Positions 22,401 to 34,855 of a stretch of 64,000 nucleotides of DNA are shown here, one piece after another; the stretch's first letter is position 1; each line of letters begins with the position of its first letter. Source of the stretch: Diphasiastrum complanatum (Eukaryota; Streptophyta; Lycopodiopsida; Lycopodiales; Lycopodiaceae); contig CM055114.1 in assembly GCA_029204225.1 (NCBI GenBank), positions 11,997,113-12,061,112 on the forward strand, in the 5' to 3' direction. The notes beneath the pieces were generated by a model that saw only the letters and a program-made list of their open reading frames with translations, was not told the origin of the DNA and did no database searches. Position numbers and translations under genes: made by a program.

Positions 22401-23940
22401 GCATCCTTGCAATTGAATGGAGTCCAACCTCTAATCTCAAGTATAGAAAATGACACCTTTATCTAAACACCACTAATTGGAAGATTACATACATGGGTAT
22501 TGTGGTGCAAAGCATTATCTTCCCCGCCACCAGATTGTGTGAGCCCAAGGGTACAAAGCAATGACAACAACTACATCCAGCAAACACACCACAACGATCT
22601 CTTGACAATGTTGAAAGACAATAAGCACATTCCATTCATTATCAACAACATCAATGTTTATCTCAAAGGGCACATAGCTTACTTTTAGCATTAAGACTTA
22701 ATCATTTTTCAAAAGTTTAGCGATCTGACATCTTTTGAACAAAAAGTCATTGTAATTGAAAAGCATACAAACTCTATAAATTTGGTTAGCAGAATTCAGT
22801 CTCTTCCATGCATTGAGTAGACTTTAGAAACAAATAAGAGTAGTGATAAGATAAATTATGAAGAAATAAGGGCTACATGGTCCATCCAAAAATGTAATAG
22901 CAACAACGTTGCTCCTCAAGGCAATGGATTTGTAGTCCAATTGCCTGGAGTGAGCTATGAAAATTCAATTGAAATGGCAAATCCTTCTCTGTAATCTTGG
23001 AAACACGAATGACAATGTGTGAGTACGGAAATCACAGGCTGGAGTCTTGAGTGATGCATGACGTAGAAAAAATAATTACCTTGTTCGAATCCAATAAGCA
23101 GGAGCTGCAAGCAACAAGCAAAAGTGAAAGTACAATCAAAATGGCAGTTGGTAGTTGAGGCTTGTTTTGTCCGCAAAGCCTCTCCCTCTCCCTCAGCCCC
23201 ACTCAGCCTCAAAAATCACCTCTAGTGACCATACCCGTCCACCTGACTCTCAAGTGTACACATGTCTCACAACCATTGGTGTGAGCGTTACCCTTGGCTC
23301 TCTATGCCAATAAGCGACTTCAATTAGGAACAACAAGGTCATCATATTTGTATTTGGGTAGGGTGACTAGAGAAAGCCTTTTGAAAGTAAATGTACATGC
23401 ACTTATCAAATGAATGTCCCCAATTGTCCCTAATATCATTTATCTCAATAGGGCCAAAGTCCTATCGTGTTATTCTGTGATGAGCATAGGCTTGCCTTGA
23501 GAACTCTAAAATTTTCAAAGTAACATTGCAAAGTCCTTATCCGACCCAATCAAGGCCAAGAGTGCATCCCATACCAAAACAATGGAGTGACTGATACTCA
23601 CCAAAAGCATGGACATGTATTTAATCTAACATATATTGGCCACTTAAGCATCAATCTAATCATGAAGACCAACACAATGGGTTCCAAATGGTTTGGGCAT
23701 ACGGAAGGGTTTTATCATGCGTTTGATGGTTCATCTGATAGTGGCCAATAATTGGACCAACTACCAAAGTCCTATCTCCAGTTTCATGTTCTCTAGGGCC
23801 TCTCTCAAATCAATGTTTTCCATCTTTAGGGTTCCATTGAGCATCACTTAAATGGGGGTCCCTAAGTTAATTTTCAAATTTTTAATTTGATTCAATTGGT
23901 TTTTTTTTTAGCAGAAGCGACGAGGCTCCTCCTCTACTCG
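22401..23940. other. No gene seen upstream of CLPP3
   Basis: Non-coding by eye. It should contain the CLPP3 promoter at its right end, but I cannot point to a TATA box with confidence. A run of nine T residues precedes the likely leader at about 23911. Confidence 0.5.
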
Positions 23941-23941
23941 C

Positions 23942-23947
23942 ATGTAA
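23942..23947 (+). promoter_or_regulatory. Start-stop codon pair just upstream of the CLPP3 start
   Basis: ATG is followed directly by TAA, 22 bases before the chosen CLPP3 ATG at 23970. If the transcript starts upstream, this is a minimal upstream ORF of the kind that can stall or delay ribosomes. Whether it is in the mRNA is not shown. The main start has a second in-frame ATG two codons later. Confidence 0.4.
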
Positions 23948-23969
23948 TAGAGGAAGAAGAAGAGAAGGC

Positions 23970-26900
23970 ATGGAGATGGCGACACTAGCTGTGGCCTCCT
24001 CTCTGCTCTCGCTCGCATCTCCATTCGATCCGAAATCTGTGAGAGCTTGGCTATGGCCGCATTCCAGGATAGGCTACTGTAAAAACATAGCTGCCAATCG
24101 TCTGGTGACTTCAAGCGCCACTCATTATTGTGATAATTGGAATAGCAGCAGCACCAGGGCGTCTTATGGACCGCAGGGAGCTGGAGCTTTCAGCATGGAT
24201 CCTGCTTCCGTTCTTCAAAAGGAGCGCATAATATTTCTAGGTTCTCAGGTTCAATTTCCCCCAATCTTCTTCCTCCCTTGATCACGCATGTGAACATCTT
24301 AATATCGATTCCTTTTTAACCTAATTTTTGAGGTTGCAGGATGGACTATTCAAATCTGTATTCTTTAGTGTATGTTGATTTTTCCGTCTTAACTCACGCA
24401 TGTGTATACATTAATACAAATTCCACTTGAACCTATTTTTTAGATTCAGTACTGATTGTCGAACTATTTGATTATCTCCTCTAAATATGATTTTTCATTC
24501 TTTATTGAAGGTTCTTTTTCACTGACTGGTGTTTTGTGCAAAGCTTCCATGCATTTGGAAACATTTCTAGATAGCGATCCTTATCTGAAGCTAACTTTTT
24601 CTTGTTATTGCATATTATATGCATCATTATCTCTTTTTCAATCTAAAGCCTATAGTGGCAATACATACAGTGGTAGACGCATATACATTGCTTTATGTCA
24701 AACTGCCACAAAACGTAAAAGTTAATTAGTAGTTTCGCAAGCAGCAAATTTTGAAATATTGGTGATGATGATGTTGACAATCTGATCATATCTTTACCTT
24801 ATGGGCCTCTATTGACGCAGCAAGGAGAGAACTTTTATCTGCTTTTTAGATTTCATGAATCCAAATACGGAGATAGATGTCAAGATCCATGATCCTGGAT
24901 TGTTTCACAGGTTTGCTAGATGCATTTTTAGAGCAACAGAGGCCGTGACATTTCAGGATAGGGGGCGGGCATTGGTCTTGACTAGGTAGGGCCTACGAGT
25001 GTGCAATGTTGGTAGCTCAAGGCTCCGGGGTGAAGTAGGATTGATTCAGTTGTTGAGTTGTGAGTTAGCAATTCAACATTGGAAGTTTATGCCTTTTACC
25101 TGAGGAAAATTCCACTATTTAGTTATTTAACTCTTCTAGCATTTCATATTTATGATAATTGATTGTATGGAGAATAGTTCGCATACAGGTACATATCTTA
25201 CTTTAAAGCTTTTACGCATGGTGCAACCTTTCTGGTTGCAATCTTGATAAAAGTCTTGCTATAAGAGCTAAACGTATTCATCAGCTGGTAAGTAAATGAA
25301 ATTGGCTTTTTGACTCAACAGTTTGTACTATGGAATCTTTTTGCTAGTTTTCACTTCGGTTTTTGGACAGCTTTTCGTATGTGAGAGCTGAAATTAGTGT
25401 TGGACAGGTTGATGACATGTCTGCAGATGTCATTATCAGCCAATTGTTATTGTTGGATTCCCAAGATCCAACCAAGGACATCAAACTTCTCATTAATTCT
25501 CCTGGTGGTTCAGTTACAGCTGGTATACTTCCTCTCGTTGTTGTGAGGTCTTAATCTTCTTGCTGCTTGTTATTTTTCTTTCAATTCTATTCTTTTCTTC
25601 TTCTGGGAAACATTAAAATGAGTATTAATAATGGTATTGGTTCTAGGCATGGGGATCTATGATGCCATGAAGCTATGCAAGGCAGATGTATCGACAATAT
25701 GTTTTGGTCTGGCAGCATCAATGGGAGCATTTCTTTTAGCTTCAGGAACTAAAGGGAAACGTTTTTGTATGCCTAATTCTCGAGTGATGATCCATCAACC
25801 GCTAGGTGGTGGCAGTGGTTCGGTATGTTCTCAAGTACTCGATGTATGAAAGATACACTGTGAAGTTCAGCTGTCTGAAGTTGTCCATGTATCCAATTTA
25901 TAAGACAGTTTTTATAAATTGTTGACACACACAAATGCAGTATATAACTCTTGAGGTTTTGTCAGTTGAGAATTTGACTTCCCTTATATGCAAGCAACGA
26001 AATAGGTAAAAGTAGTTGGAGGTATATTAGGTTGAAATTTGAAATCTCAAACTTCGAAGATAAATGTGAAGATTATCCTTGATGCGAGCTTCTATATTAA
26101 TTAGATTTGTTGCAACACAAATATGTTACACTGCAATTTCGTAGATGATACTTGATTAGCTCCAAATTGCAGGACTGCTAACTTGATGCTACTTTTAAGC
26201 ATATATGTTGAATAAAAGAGGTGCAGAGGGATAGTTAATATGGGAGTTCACTTACCTGCAGAGAAGCTGGGTATGGAATGACTAAGAAAACATCACGTTT
26301 ATCTTTAAGACAATCTAAAAATTCTTTTTCTGTGGAGGAAATAATTGCAAAAGTGCCGATTCCACATTTCCATGTTGTGATTTTTTCAAAAGTATTTTAT
26401 TTAAAATTTTAACGAGGTTCTCATATATTATTCTGCTTCCATAGAATGTCTCTTCTGTGCTACCTTCCCATATGTAGCATTGCATAAGAATTTGTTTGTC
26501 ATGCAATAGTTGCAATTAGTGCCAGAATCATGTTGGTTGATTTTTACTTTTGTCCTGTCAAGTGCCACGGAAATGAATGCATGATCAAGTCTAAATGTAA
26601 AGTACACATCTATGCACGATGTCAATGTTGCTTAGCATAGCGTCCTTCTGTGTGGCGTTTAAGGCCCTTGTACAAAGTTGAACCATAGTTGCACAGAGAC
26701 GTGTTTATGGAGAAAAACATTTCTAGAAACGCATTTCTCAGAGACGCGATTCTGGTACAGAATCCCAAAAAAAACAAAAAGCTTATGGCTGAATTTTTTT
26801 TAGGGGAGCAATGGTCAAACCAATGTTTTGCCTCCCAGAAGTGAAGTAGATAGGGCACAAACAGATTTTATTTTCAGTAGCTATTTGGTTGTTATTTGCT

Positions 26901-29765
26901 TTGGTTCTTAGTATTTGTTAATGCTATAGTTTGGGCTATCAATTCTATGGATGATGATCACTTTTGCAATCATTTCACTGGAGATGTGAGTGCAATGTGC
27001 ATACAGTTGGGGGCATAAATATTGGGCCCTTATCGGCACGCATTTGGAAACCTTTTTTTTATCCACAGGATGGTTCAGGGGGGGCAGCGCCCCCCGAAGC
27101 AAAAAGCGAGGTACAATTGCTCTACAGTTCTCTGTCCCTGTCATCGTAACGAACAGGCTAGAGGTTAGTTTTGAATTTTTATCCTTGACAGAACCCAACA
27201 TGGATTAATGCACCTAAACTTGACCAAATTGTATCAGAAATGCTCAGCAACATACATAAAAATGGCCTTAATTTAGGCTTTAATGTGATACCCATATTGG
27301 CCATAAAAAAAAAACACGTTTCTAAGAAATGGTACCAAAATTTAGAAATGTGTTTCTAGAAACGCAGTGCAACAATACAAACTACATAACTAGTGCAGAG
27401 AGTGTAGAATTTTTGGTGGTTCTTTGGCAGACTGTAGGAAAGTAGGCAGATGGCTAACTTCTCTAAAAGTTTCATTTGTGAGTCAAATACGTGACGCTGG
27501 CAATCAAAGAGGATCAGAAATTAGCTGGTTTAAAAAATTTATTGCATAAAAAATTCACGCACCTAGCACAACATGGACGTACCTGGTCAAGGATGCATCG
27601 TATGCATGTGCCTGATTGGTAGTGCATGCTAGTGTATATAGCTTTTCCCTGGTTCTCATAGCCATCTTGAAGTCTTGATCTTGATCTTGAGTCAAAGTCA
27701 ACTTGGCAACTTTCGACAACCAACTTCAAGACTTGAGCTTGATGTTCTCTGTGGTGTAAATTGCAGGGGTCCACCTTGAGTGGGCTCGTAAGAGCGTCCT
27801 CCAAGGCAACCAATTCATGGCCATACAAAATCTTGATCTACCTCCTGATTAGCCTAATTTGGAGGATCGTAACTCATCTTTGCATACTTTTCACAATTTT
27901 AACAGATTCAATTGCAGAGATTGAGACAATGAAAACAATAAAAAAGACAGTACATTGATTTAGTTTCCACAAGGCATATAACTTGTAATAAGCAATGGTT
28001 TATCCAGCTTATTCCACTTGAAGACAGTGACACAGTTGCACAAGCCAATGGGCATATCAAATTCATGAAATTAACATAGTGCCGATTCAATTACCAAGTG
28101 GTAAAGTGAAGCAAATTGGCAATGTACTCTACATCCTAGGCCTAAAAAAGAGCCTACTTTAAGTTGGCATAATCACAAACCAATGCTTGAAGGTAGAATT
28201 TCACAAAGACAAGTGTCTTGTGAAAGATATGGACCATAACTTCAGGGATGTTGCAGATGGGTTTCAGGAAAAGAGGTACAGACTCTACAAACTATGTTAT
28301 TCATGGAGACACATGAAAGTCGGATAAGGGGTTTGCCTGCTTTTCCAGGCTTCACATGAAATTCACTCTACCGGACAGAGGTGAGATTATTCAAAGGTAG
28401 TAAGTGGGGTGGCATGGTTATACAAGAACTTCTTACATCCAATACTCACGGTGCTCAGGTGAGATGAGTAGGTATGCTGTATATGGGTCAGACTTCATGG
28501 ACAAGATAATGGCCTTAAGATGAATGTGTATGTTGCTGCATGCTACTTTCATCTTGAGAGTTTCACCTTCGCAGAGTGTCTAGATTCCCCGTATGAGGAT
28601 CTTTCGTCGAATATCATATCATACTCGGAGGGAGGCTGTATGCTACTTTTGGGCAATTGCAATGCCTGGATAGGGGGATGTTAGATTAATATTTGTGATG
28701 TGGAGGCAAATCCTTTATGTCTCTATGCACTTGACCACGAGGAGTCAGGCATTGTTCGTTTCCAATGGCCTAGCTAGATCGCTTGATTTAGGTGATTTTA
28801 CTTGCCATCCACATAGTGGTGGTCACAGTGCTATTGATCATTTCATAAGATCACTATATGTCTCTTTTTTTTTTAACAGGCTCTCCCACTTTACTTTCAA
28901 ACCACTCTTCTCTCTCTATACATTATTGTACAACTTGGTTAAGATATAGATCACTTATCAACCCCCCCTTCGAAGTTCCCCCCAAAAGCCCATCTCTTGC
29001 ACCCCACCTTACACATTCAATGCCTCATACATTCTCTCGTAACAGGAATCGCTTCTCTCCCAGCTCGCCTGACAACTCTCCACTTATTGGAGGACGAAAT
29101 GACATGAAATTACTACATGAGGATAAAGTTGAGAATCTGTTCACCACAGTGTATGTAGAAGATAATTCAAAACTTAACTGTTTAGAAGTTTCATGTAAGT
29201 GAGCGGAAGCATTATTCTGGAACAATTATGTTTGGTTGTTAAGACCAGTTGCTGTTTACAATGGCAGGCGATAGATGTTGGCATCCAAGCGAGGGAGATG
29301 ATGTATCACAAGATCAAGCTGACAAAGATAATGTCTCGATTGACTGGGAAATCAGAGCAACAGGTAAGTTCAACTAGTTGTTGAACCTGCTGTGATATAA
29401 GTCCTTAAAAGGTTTTGCATGAATTACTGATCAAATATATATAATTTTGTAGCATTTCAAGGGTTTGACTGTCACAATTGGCATGTGTCCAACAGATTGA
29501 GGTGGACACAGATCGTGACTACTTCATGAATGCATGGGAGGCAGTTGAGTATGGATTGGTGGATGCTGTTGTCGATGATGGAAAACCAGGTCTTGTGGCA
29601 CCAGTAGGTGAAGCAAAGGAGCCTCCTAAGACTAGGATTTGGGATTACTGGACTGTAAAGGAACGTAAAGAAAGAAAAGCACTGCCGTTAGAGGCTCCTG
29701 TTTATAAGGACAGTGAAGAGAAACATCAAGCGGAAAGTGAAGAACGAGAGAAGGCGGCTGTTTGA
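23970..29765 (+). CDS. CLPP3: Nuclear-encoded plastid Clp protease proteolytic subunit ClpP3
   Basis: Serine peptidase subunit of the stromal ATP-dependent Clp protease; in Arabidopsis ClpP3 belongs to the ClpP3-P6 ring of the tetradecameric core. Five exons with GT-AG borders, 23970-24248, 25408-25522, 25647-25822, 29268-29363 and 29496-29765, join in frame to 311 codons before TGA, close to the roughly 310 residues of Arabidopsis ClpP3. Residues 1 to about 75 are Ser/Ala/Arg-rich, fitting a plastid transit peptide. The fold starts near [14 protein letters not shown]. The catalytic triad is complete: Ser156 in GLAASMGAF, His181 in VMIHQPLG, Asp230 in DTDRDYF, with the 25- and 49-residue spacing of bacterial ClpP. 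That excludes the inactive ClpR class. The tail [12 protein letters not shown] is characteristic of ClpP3 and decides this over ClpP4/5. Intron 3 is 3.4 kb and holds transposon scraps. Confidence 0.93.
27079..27095. repeat. GC-rich perfect short hairpin
   Basis: GGGGGGC and GCCCCCC separated by three bases in an AT-rich intron. A small stem with no gene attached; noted because base composition jumps here. Confidence 0.6.
28085..28330 (+). pseudogene. Copia gag-pol scrap (pre-integrase region) in CLPP3 intron 3
   Basis: The plus strand encodes [20 protein letters not shown], then after a stop [19 protein letters not shown]. This resembles the stretch between protease and integrase of Ty1/copia elements (LPNG...I.NVLYVPGL...LSVG...). 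It has one in-frame stop and no integrase. It lies in the same orientation as CLPP3. Confidence 0.6.
28400..28860 (+). pseudogene. LINE endonuclease (APE) scrap in CLPP3 intron 3
   Basis: Successive frames give [26 protein letters not shown], and [20 protein letters not shown] followed by HSAIDHFI. These match the order of the APE endonuclease of LINEs: the GDFNAR motif (here GNCNAWIG, catalytic Asp changed to Asn), then the S/T...G-S-IDY motif. The frame breaks near 28690. It may belong to the same family as the LINE relic at 8.2-9.3 kb. Confidence 0.6.
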
Positions 29766-31070
29766 TAACAGCCCCAACACCAAGTGGTAAGAGGAGTACC
29801 GTATACTACAAATGACAATCAATGTTTTCAATTCAACAAAAATCACATATACAAAGAACAAGAATTTAATATCAGAAAATTGATGTGATTGTGAGGCCTA
29901 GTCACAGAGAGTTTTTGTAAATGAGTTGTACCATAGCCTTTGACAGGCGAAGTAAGTCAATTTGAACTCAGGTTATATATTTGTAGAAGGTACACTACTG
30001 CTGCTAATTTTCAATGTAAGCTGGAGTGAACCTAACATTGACTGGCACACGATCTCAGATTGCTTTTTAGGTGGGTACCTTTTGAGAGGCAATTTAATAA
30101 CATTACTTTGAAGTTAAGATCAGATTCCATCTGTGTAGTTCAATTTTATGTGCTTGGCCATGATATTTGGCTCCCTTTCATTTCTGAGTTCTTATTGCAG
30201 TGCACTTATTTGGAGATTGCACATAAGGCCACAATTCTGCTGTGTCCTGCTATCACCAGTATGATAATAGAAGCCATTTATAAGGGTGTTATTGGAAGCT
30301 GCTCATTAAGAATCTCGCAACAGTGTCTGATGCTTACGGCTTTTCAGCTATGTGTTACATTTGGGGCTAACGACTTTGCTGCTGCTTGAAGTTGAAAGAA
30401 GCAGCATGACTTTGGAAGTTACGTTGTAGTATACAGGGATGATTTTGCTGATTGGGGCGTTTCTTTATAGGCTGAAGATGTTAAAAAATCAGCTCTTTTA
30501 TACTAGCACAGTGGTTTTGCTGGTTCTTTTTGAATTCTTTTTTTTTTTGTAGTATCACTGTTGTGTAGCTAAATATTAGCTCTTATGATGGGTATTCTGG
30601 AGAAGAAAATTTGATTTTGCCTATCTGGTCTATTATTGGCCCAAGTGTTAAGAAGCTTGTCATGAATTGGCTATGCAAGTTAGTGGCCTCAAAAATTCAG
30701 TTGCGGTTTCGCTTTTCATAACAGTGGAAAGATATCTCTTATAGATGGTTATTTGTTACTTCATTTCAGGTCTCAAATTTGATGTAGTACACACTATTAA
30801 GGGCTTCTTCAGCTGGGCTTTGTTTTGTATTTGGGCTTCACATATGTGCAGGTCTGTAGACGGCATAAACATTTGAGAGAGTACTGTACATAATCCAAAA
30901 ACTCAGATAATCACTTGCTAGAAAAAATGTAGATGATAGTGTCATTTTATTTTAATCGAGTCTTGTAATGCTATGAAAATTACAACATTTGAAGTACAAT
31001 TATCTTGTTTTAGGCCCTTTTGGACTGAAAAAGGCCCCTTCTCATTATTGCAAATGTTGGTATTATCCAT
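29766..31070 (+). other. CLPP3 downstream region; no gene seen
   Basis: Contains the CLPP3 3' untranslated region at its left end. An open stretch at 30060-30389 on the plus strand has no recognisable domain. A strong polyadenylation signal could not be assigned by eye. Confidence 0.5.
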
Positions 31071-31077
31071 TATAAAG

Positions 31078-31565
31078 CAGGCAATGTTAATCTAGGATTT
31101 AATGGTGCGTTTGACGTCACGTATTCAATGCCTTCGATTTGTCAGAGCCATTGTCCCACCCTTAATATCTTGCTCATTAAATCCTAGATTAACATTGCCT
31201 AGTGCTCAATGCCAGCAAGCTCAACTAAATGTCCTTTGTGCTCCTAATTTTGAAAATCAACTCTTGGTGGCCATTCAAAGAGACACGAGTACATCAACTA
31301 TGTTGAAGGAGAGGACTCTTCTCATCACTTGAAATATGTTCAATCTCAGTGGATCATAGCAGCAAGGCTACTATGCCACTTACAATACCCCATCCCATAT
31401 TTAAGTCACATATTCAGTGCCTTTGATTTGTCAGAACCATTGTCCCACCCTTTATATCTCGCTTGTTAAATCCTAGACTAGCATTTCCTTGTGCTCAATG
31501 CCAGCAAGCCCAAGCCCAACTAAATGCCCTTTTTGCTTTAAATTTTGAAAATCAACTCTCACTTG
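31078..31565. repeat. Inverted repeat plus direct duplication
   Basis: Arms of about 28 bp, GCAATGTTAATCTAGGATTTAA at about 31080-31107 and its reverse complement at about 31167-31201, face each other across about 60 bp. The block from about 31114 to 31265 (TTGTCAGAGCCATTGTCCCACC core) recurs at about 31403-31560 with mismatches. So the arm-bearing unit was duplicated once in direct orientation. No transposase text is present. Confidence 0.7.
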
Positions 31566-32730
31566 GTAGAAAGAATATGGACAAAAACTTTTACGAGGCT
31601 ACTCTTTGCAAGTACATAACTATTTACAATCCAAAAATATCAATTAACCTACTGTAGCATATCTAAAATGTACTAGGTATCTGCCATCCAGAGGCAGGCT
31701 ACTTGCTGTAGCACCTTGAGCCGTTGGAGCGATGAGGGTGGCTACAGCCTGTAGCCTGCTGTTGAATGGCGAACCTGGCTGTTCTTAGCCAACCAGGTTA
31801 TGCCACGTACTTGATATCACTCTTCACAACTGCTATGATCTTATTTGGGACTCAAAACGCCAATTATATTCTTCCATATGAGGTAATGAACAAAATACAA
31901 ACTTTTCTCAAAATAAAGATGCTGATTTTTTTGTCAAAAAATGATAAAAAATGGCTCTCATGGACTTGAAAATAATAGCTGGAATGAGGCCAGTCACTTG
32001 GCCACTTGGTCCAATGCTTATCCAGGTAATTCTGTATGTAATTTACTATAAAGAAGCACTAAACCAGTTTATTTGGTCCAAATATTATCAAGGTAGTTTT
32101 GTATGTAATATACAATTAGTGAGCACAGAAATCCATGTACATCCACACTACTTTCAGAGATATGATCAATCCATGTATATTGCCATTTAGTTGTCTTGGG
32201 GTTCATATCTCAAATTTTGCCAATGGTTGCCTTTCTTTTGACACAACTATTATTGTAACAATCATGTTAAGTTTTTTGTTGCACTGTCTTAATATTGTGT
32301 TTCAAATCACTAAGTATTGTTGGTGTCGCACCCCTTTACCCTTAGTCAAATGCATTGCACATGCTCTATTGATTGAACTTTACTTTGTAACCCAAAAAAA
32401 GTCTGAAATTACATCTTCACTGAAATGACTCTTATAGGAAAGCTTTTTCTCTATTATCTTGATTGTAATGTGATTACTGTTTATAGCTATCAACATACCT
32501 CTAATTTTAAGGTAGTTTATATATAGCTTTAGACATTAGGAACATAGTTTTGTCCTTTTAGTGTACCATACTCTTATGCATGTTTGGGAAAGAAATGTCC
32601 ACTCATGTATGTACAAAGCAGAATTTTGCAGGTGTTAAATATGATCTATTTGAGTATGGAGAATATCGACTAAAAACCACCCTTGTTGCAGGGTGAATTG
32701 GATCGATGTAATCCAATCCCCACTTTTCGA
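31566..32730. other. No gene seen
   Basis: AT-rich DNA. Open stretches up to about 100 codons show no domain. Confidence 0.5.
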
Positions 32731-32734
32731 ATGG

Positions 32735-33120
32735 TGCTTAGGCTAAGACCAGGTGCAGTAGGTCATAATTCAATCTCGTTGGTCTCCTCGCCCTTTGGCA
32801 CACATCGCACTTTTTCAAGTATTCTTCCGTATCCTTATGAATCGTTGGCCACCAACATCCTGATTGTAGAATCTTGCGAACTGTAATGTCGGATGCAAAA
32901 TTGCCTCCACCCATGCCTTCATGTGAAAGCGAAATGATCCGGGTGACCTCATGAGGGAGAATACACCGCCGAAGAATCCCATCTGGTTCTCTTCGATACA
33001 ACTGGCCGGCAATCAGCTGATAAGGTCTAGCCTTCAAGATCGATTTCCGCTGATCCGCCTTTGGTAGTGATTTGTCTGGTTGGCCCCGCATTAGATATTC
33101 AACAATGTCGGTAGCCCATT
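32735..33120 (-). pseudogene. Ty3/gypsy integrase zinc-binding (HHCC) scrap
   Basis: The minus strand encodes RPYQLIAGQLYRREPDGIL, RCILPHEV, LSHEGMGGGNFASDIT, SGCWWPTIHKD and KKCDVCQRARRP. This is the N-terminal HHCC zinc domain of a Ty3 integrase. The canonical second His (in HEGxGGGHF) is Asn here, so zinc binding would be lost. The frame starts near 33091 and ends at about 32738; the catalytic core is absent on both sides. A fragment, not part of the neighbouring copia element. Confidence 0.8.
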
Positions 33121-33880
33121 TTGGTACTGTGTCCAGTGCGACCCAAAATAACAGTATACATTCCGTACTACATCAACCTACCATTTTTGGAAAGCACCTA
33201 AGATCATATAGTCGATAATTTTTATGACGATAATGGTCTGATACATGAATTGCCATATAGACTACACAGTTTGGTACTTGGATTATCACATAGACTCTAC
33301 AACTTGTTTTACATGATAAAGTTGAATGGTTATGAATGATTCACATAATATAGTGGCCCATGCTATGGCATCCGTTGTACTAGAAAATAAAAAGGCTAAT
33401 TTTAATACGTGACCAAAAAGAAAAAAAGAAAAGTGTACACAATACCATAGAAAAAAGATGTGCTAGAGATTGTCATAACACCTATCAAGAGACATGAAGA
33501 AGATTATTAGTACTATAGAGTGAAGAATTGACTCATATTGCGGCCCTCACAAACAACCTGTTTGTTCACATTAAAATCCATTGAAATTTTGTATTTAGTC
33601 AATATCTTCTTGCAGTTAGAGATAGAATGCAGTCAATATTACATGGCACGCCATGTGCTACATAATCGGTGAACCAGAATGAAACTCACAAAACTGGCAA
33701 ATAATTCACTTGCAGATTGTCAAAACCCAACTAGAGATAATTAATTGAGAGGTCATTTTAAGGATGATGAGTTTTGAAAGTATAAAGAAGAACTTTTCTA
33801 AATAAATTAAGAAATCATTCTAAGGATGGTGATTTGTGGGAGAGTTTTGACAACATAAAGAAGAACTTCCCTAAGCAGTT
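33121..33880. other. No gene seen; short repeats near 33750-33880
   Basis: AAGGATGRTGA and ATAAAGAAGAACTT words occur twice about 90 bp apart in front of the copia C relic. Otherwise non-coding. Confidence 0.5.
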
Positions 33881-33884
33881 CAAC

Positions 33885-34738
33885 GGGGGAAGCAAATGAA
33901 GCATGGGAATTAATGGAACTCCCACCACATAGAAAAGCCATAGGGAGTAAATGGGTATGCAAGATAAAATACAGAGCATTTGCACTAGTTATGAAGATGA
34001 GCTCTCTCCGATTGTTGATAGCCAGAGCCACCGTTATTGATATGGAGATAGAACAAATGGACATGAAAACTGCATTTCTGCATGGAGACTTGGAAGAACA
34101 GGTGTACGTGAATCAACCAGAGGGCTTCAACAATGGGACCAGAAAGTTATGTCACCTTAAAAAGGCTTTGTATTGATTGAAGCAATCATCACGAATGTGG
34201 TACTTGAAGATAGATAAGTTCTTCCTCTGAGTATTGGATTCAAAAGATGCCATTCTGACAATATATCTTGGAGGAATCTGAAATTTTTTTGGCCATCACA
34301 TTGTATGTAAATGACATCATTCTAGTTGGAAACAATAAACAGAAAATAAAGAGAGACAGAGAGAAGGGAGTTTCCTAGATGAGACAAGAAAAATATATTC
34401 ATAATTTTATTTCAAGGTTCAGAATGGAAAACTCATGTCCAGTGAGTACCCCGCTGGACACAAATGTTCAGGTAAGTAGAGAGATGTGCCCTATTTCTCA
34501 GTAAGAGAGGGATTATATGAGTCGACGACTTTTCAGGAGACTAATGGGGTCACTGATGTATGCTATGGTGAGCATGAGGCCTGACATTGCAACTACAGTC
34601 ACCAAATTAAATCAATTCTTATCATACCCAGGAGAACAACACTGGGAACCAGGAAAGAGAGTGATAAAATATCTCAAAACAACTCGAGGGTTTGGGTTGG
34701 TCTTCAGGAAGGCTGATGAGGGGATAATTGTTAGATTT
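33885..34738 (+). pseudogene. Copia element C, RT part (left half, split by nested insertion)
   Basis: Starts in EANEAWELMELPPHRKAIGS, the usual entry to copia RT, then jumps from KIKYR to MKMSSLRLLIARA, so about 30 codons are deleted. QMDMKTAFLHGDLEEQVYV and KLCHLKKALY follow. The catalytic block near 34300 reads LYVNDIILVG in place of YVDD. LMGSLMYAMVSMRPDIA, RVIKYLKTTRGFGLVFRKAD and EGIIV end at 34738. The text resumes at 49652 with VDSDWAGD. Stops at about 34175 and 34230. Confidence 0.85.
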
Positions 34739-34855
34739 TTTATGCTAAGCCTTAAGCAAATCATTCAAGTAATGAGCATCCTGAAAAATCTGAAGGCCGA
34801 CTTCATATTTTTGGACCTTCATTCACATTTTTCTTCTTCTACCTTAAAACAATTA

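Larger units (their letters stand above)
25823..29267 (+). other. CLPP3 intron 3, enlarged by transposon scraps
   Basis: Donor TCG|GTATGT and acceptor GGCAG|GCGATA bound a 3445-bp intron, against 124-1159 bp for the other three. Inside are a copia scrap at 28085-28330, a LINE endonuclease scrap at 28400-28860, and sequence with GTTTCTAGAAACGC motifs near 26700 and 27340 in opposite orientation. All intron ORFs are non-genic or broken. Confidence 0.85.

Noticed and set aside
23970-29765. ClpR (inactive) or ClpP4/ClpP5 identity for the Clp gene
   Set aside because: Ser156, His181 and Asp230 are all present, and the [10 protein letters not shown] tail and overall length fit ClpP3.
30060-30389. 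109-codon plus-strand ORF downstream of CLPP3
   Set aside because: No domain and no splice context; hydrophobic composition is typical of AT-rich non-coding DNA.
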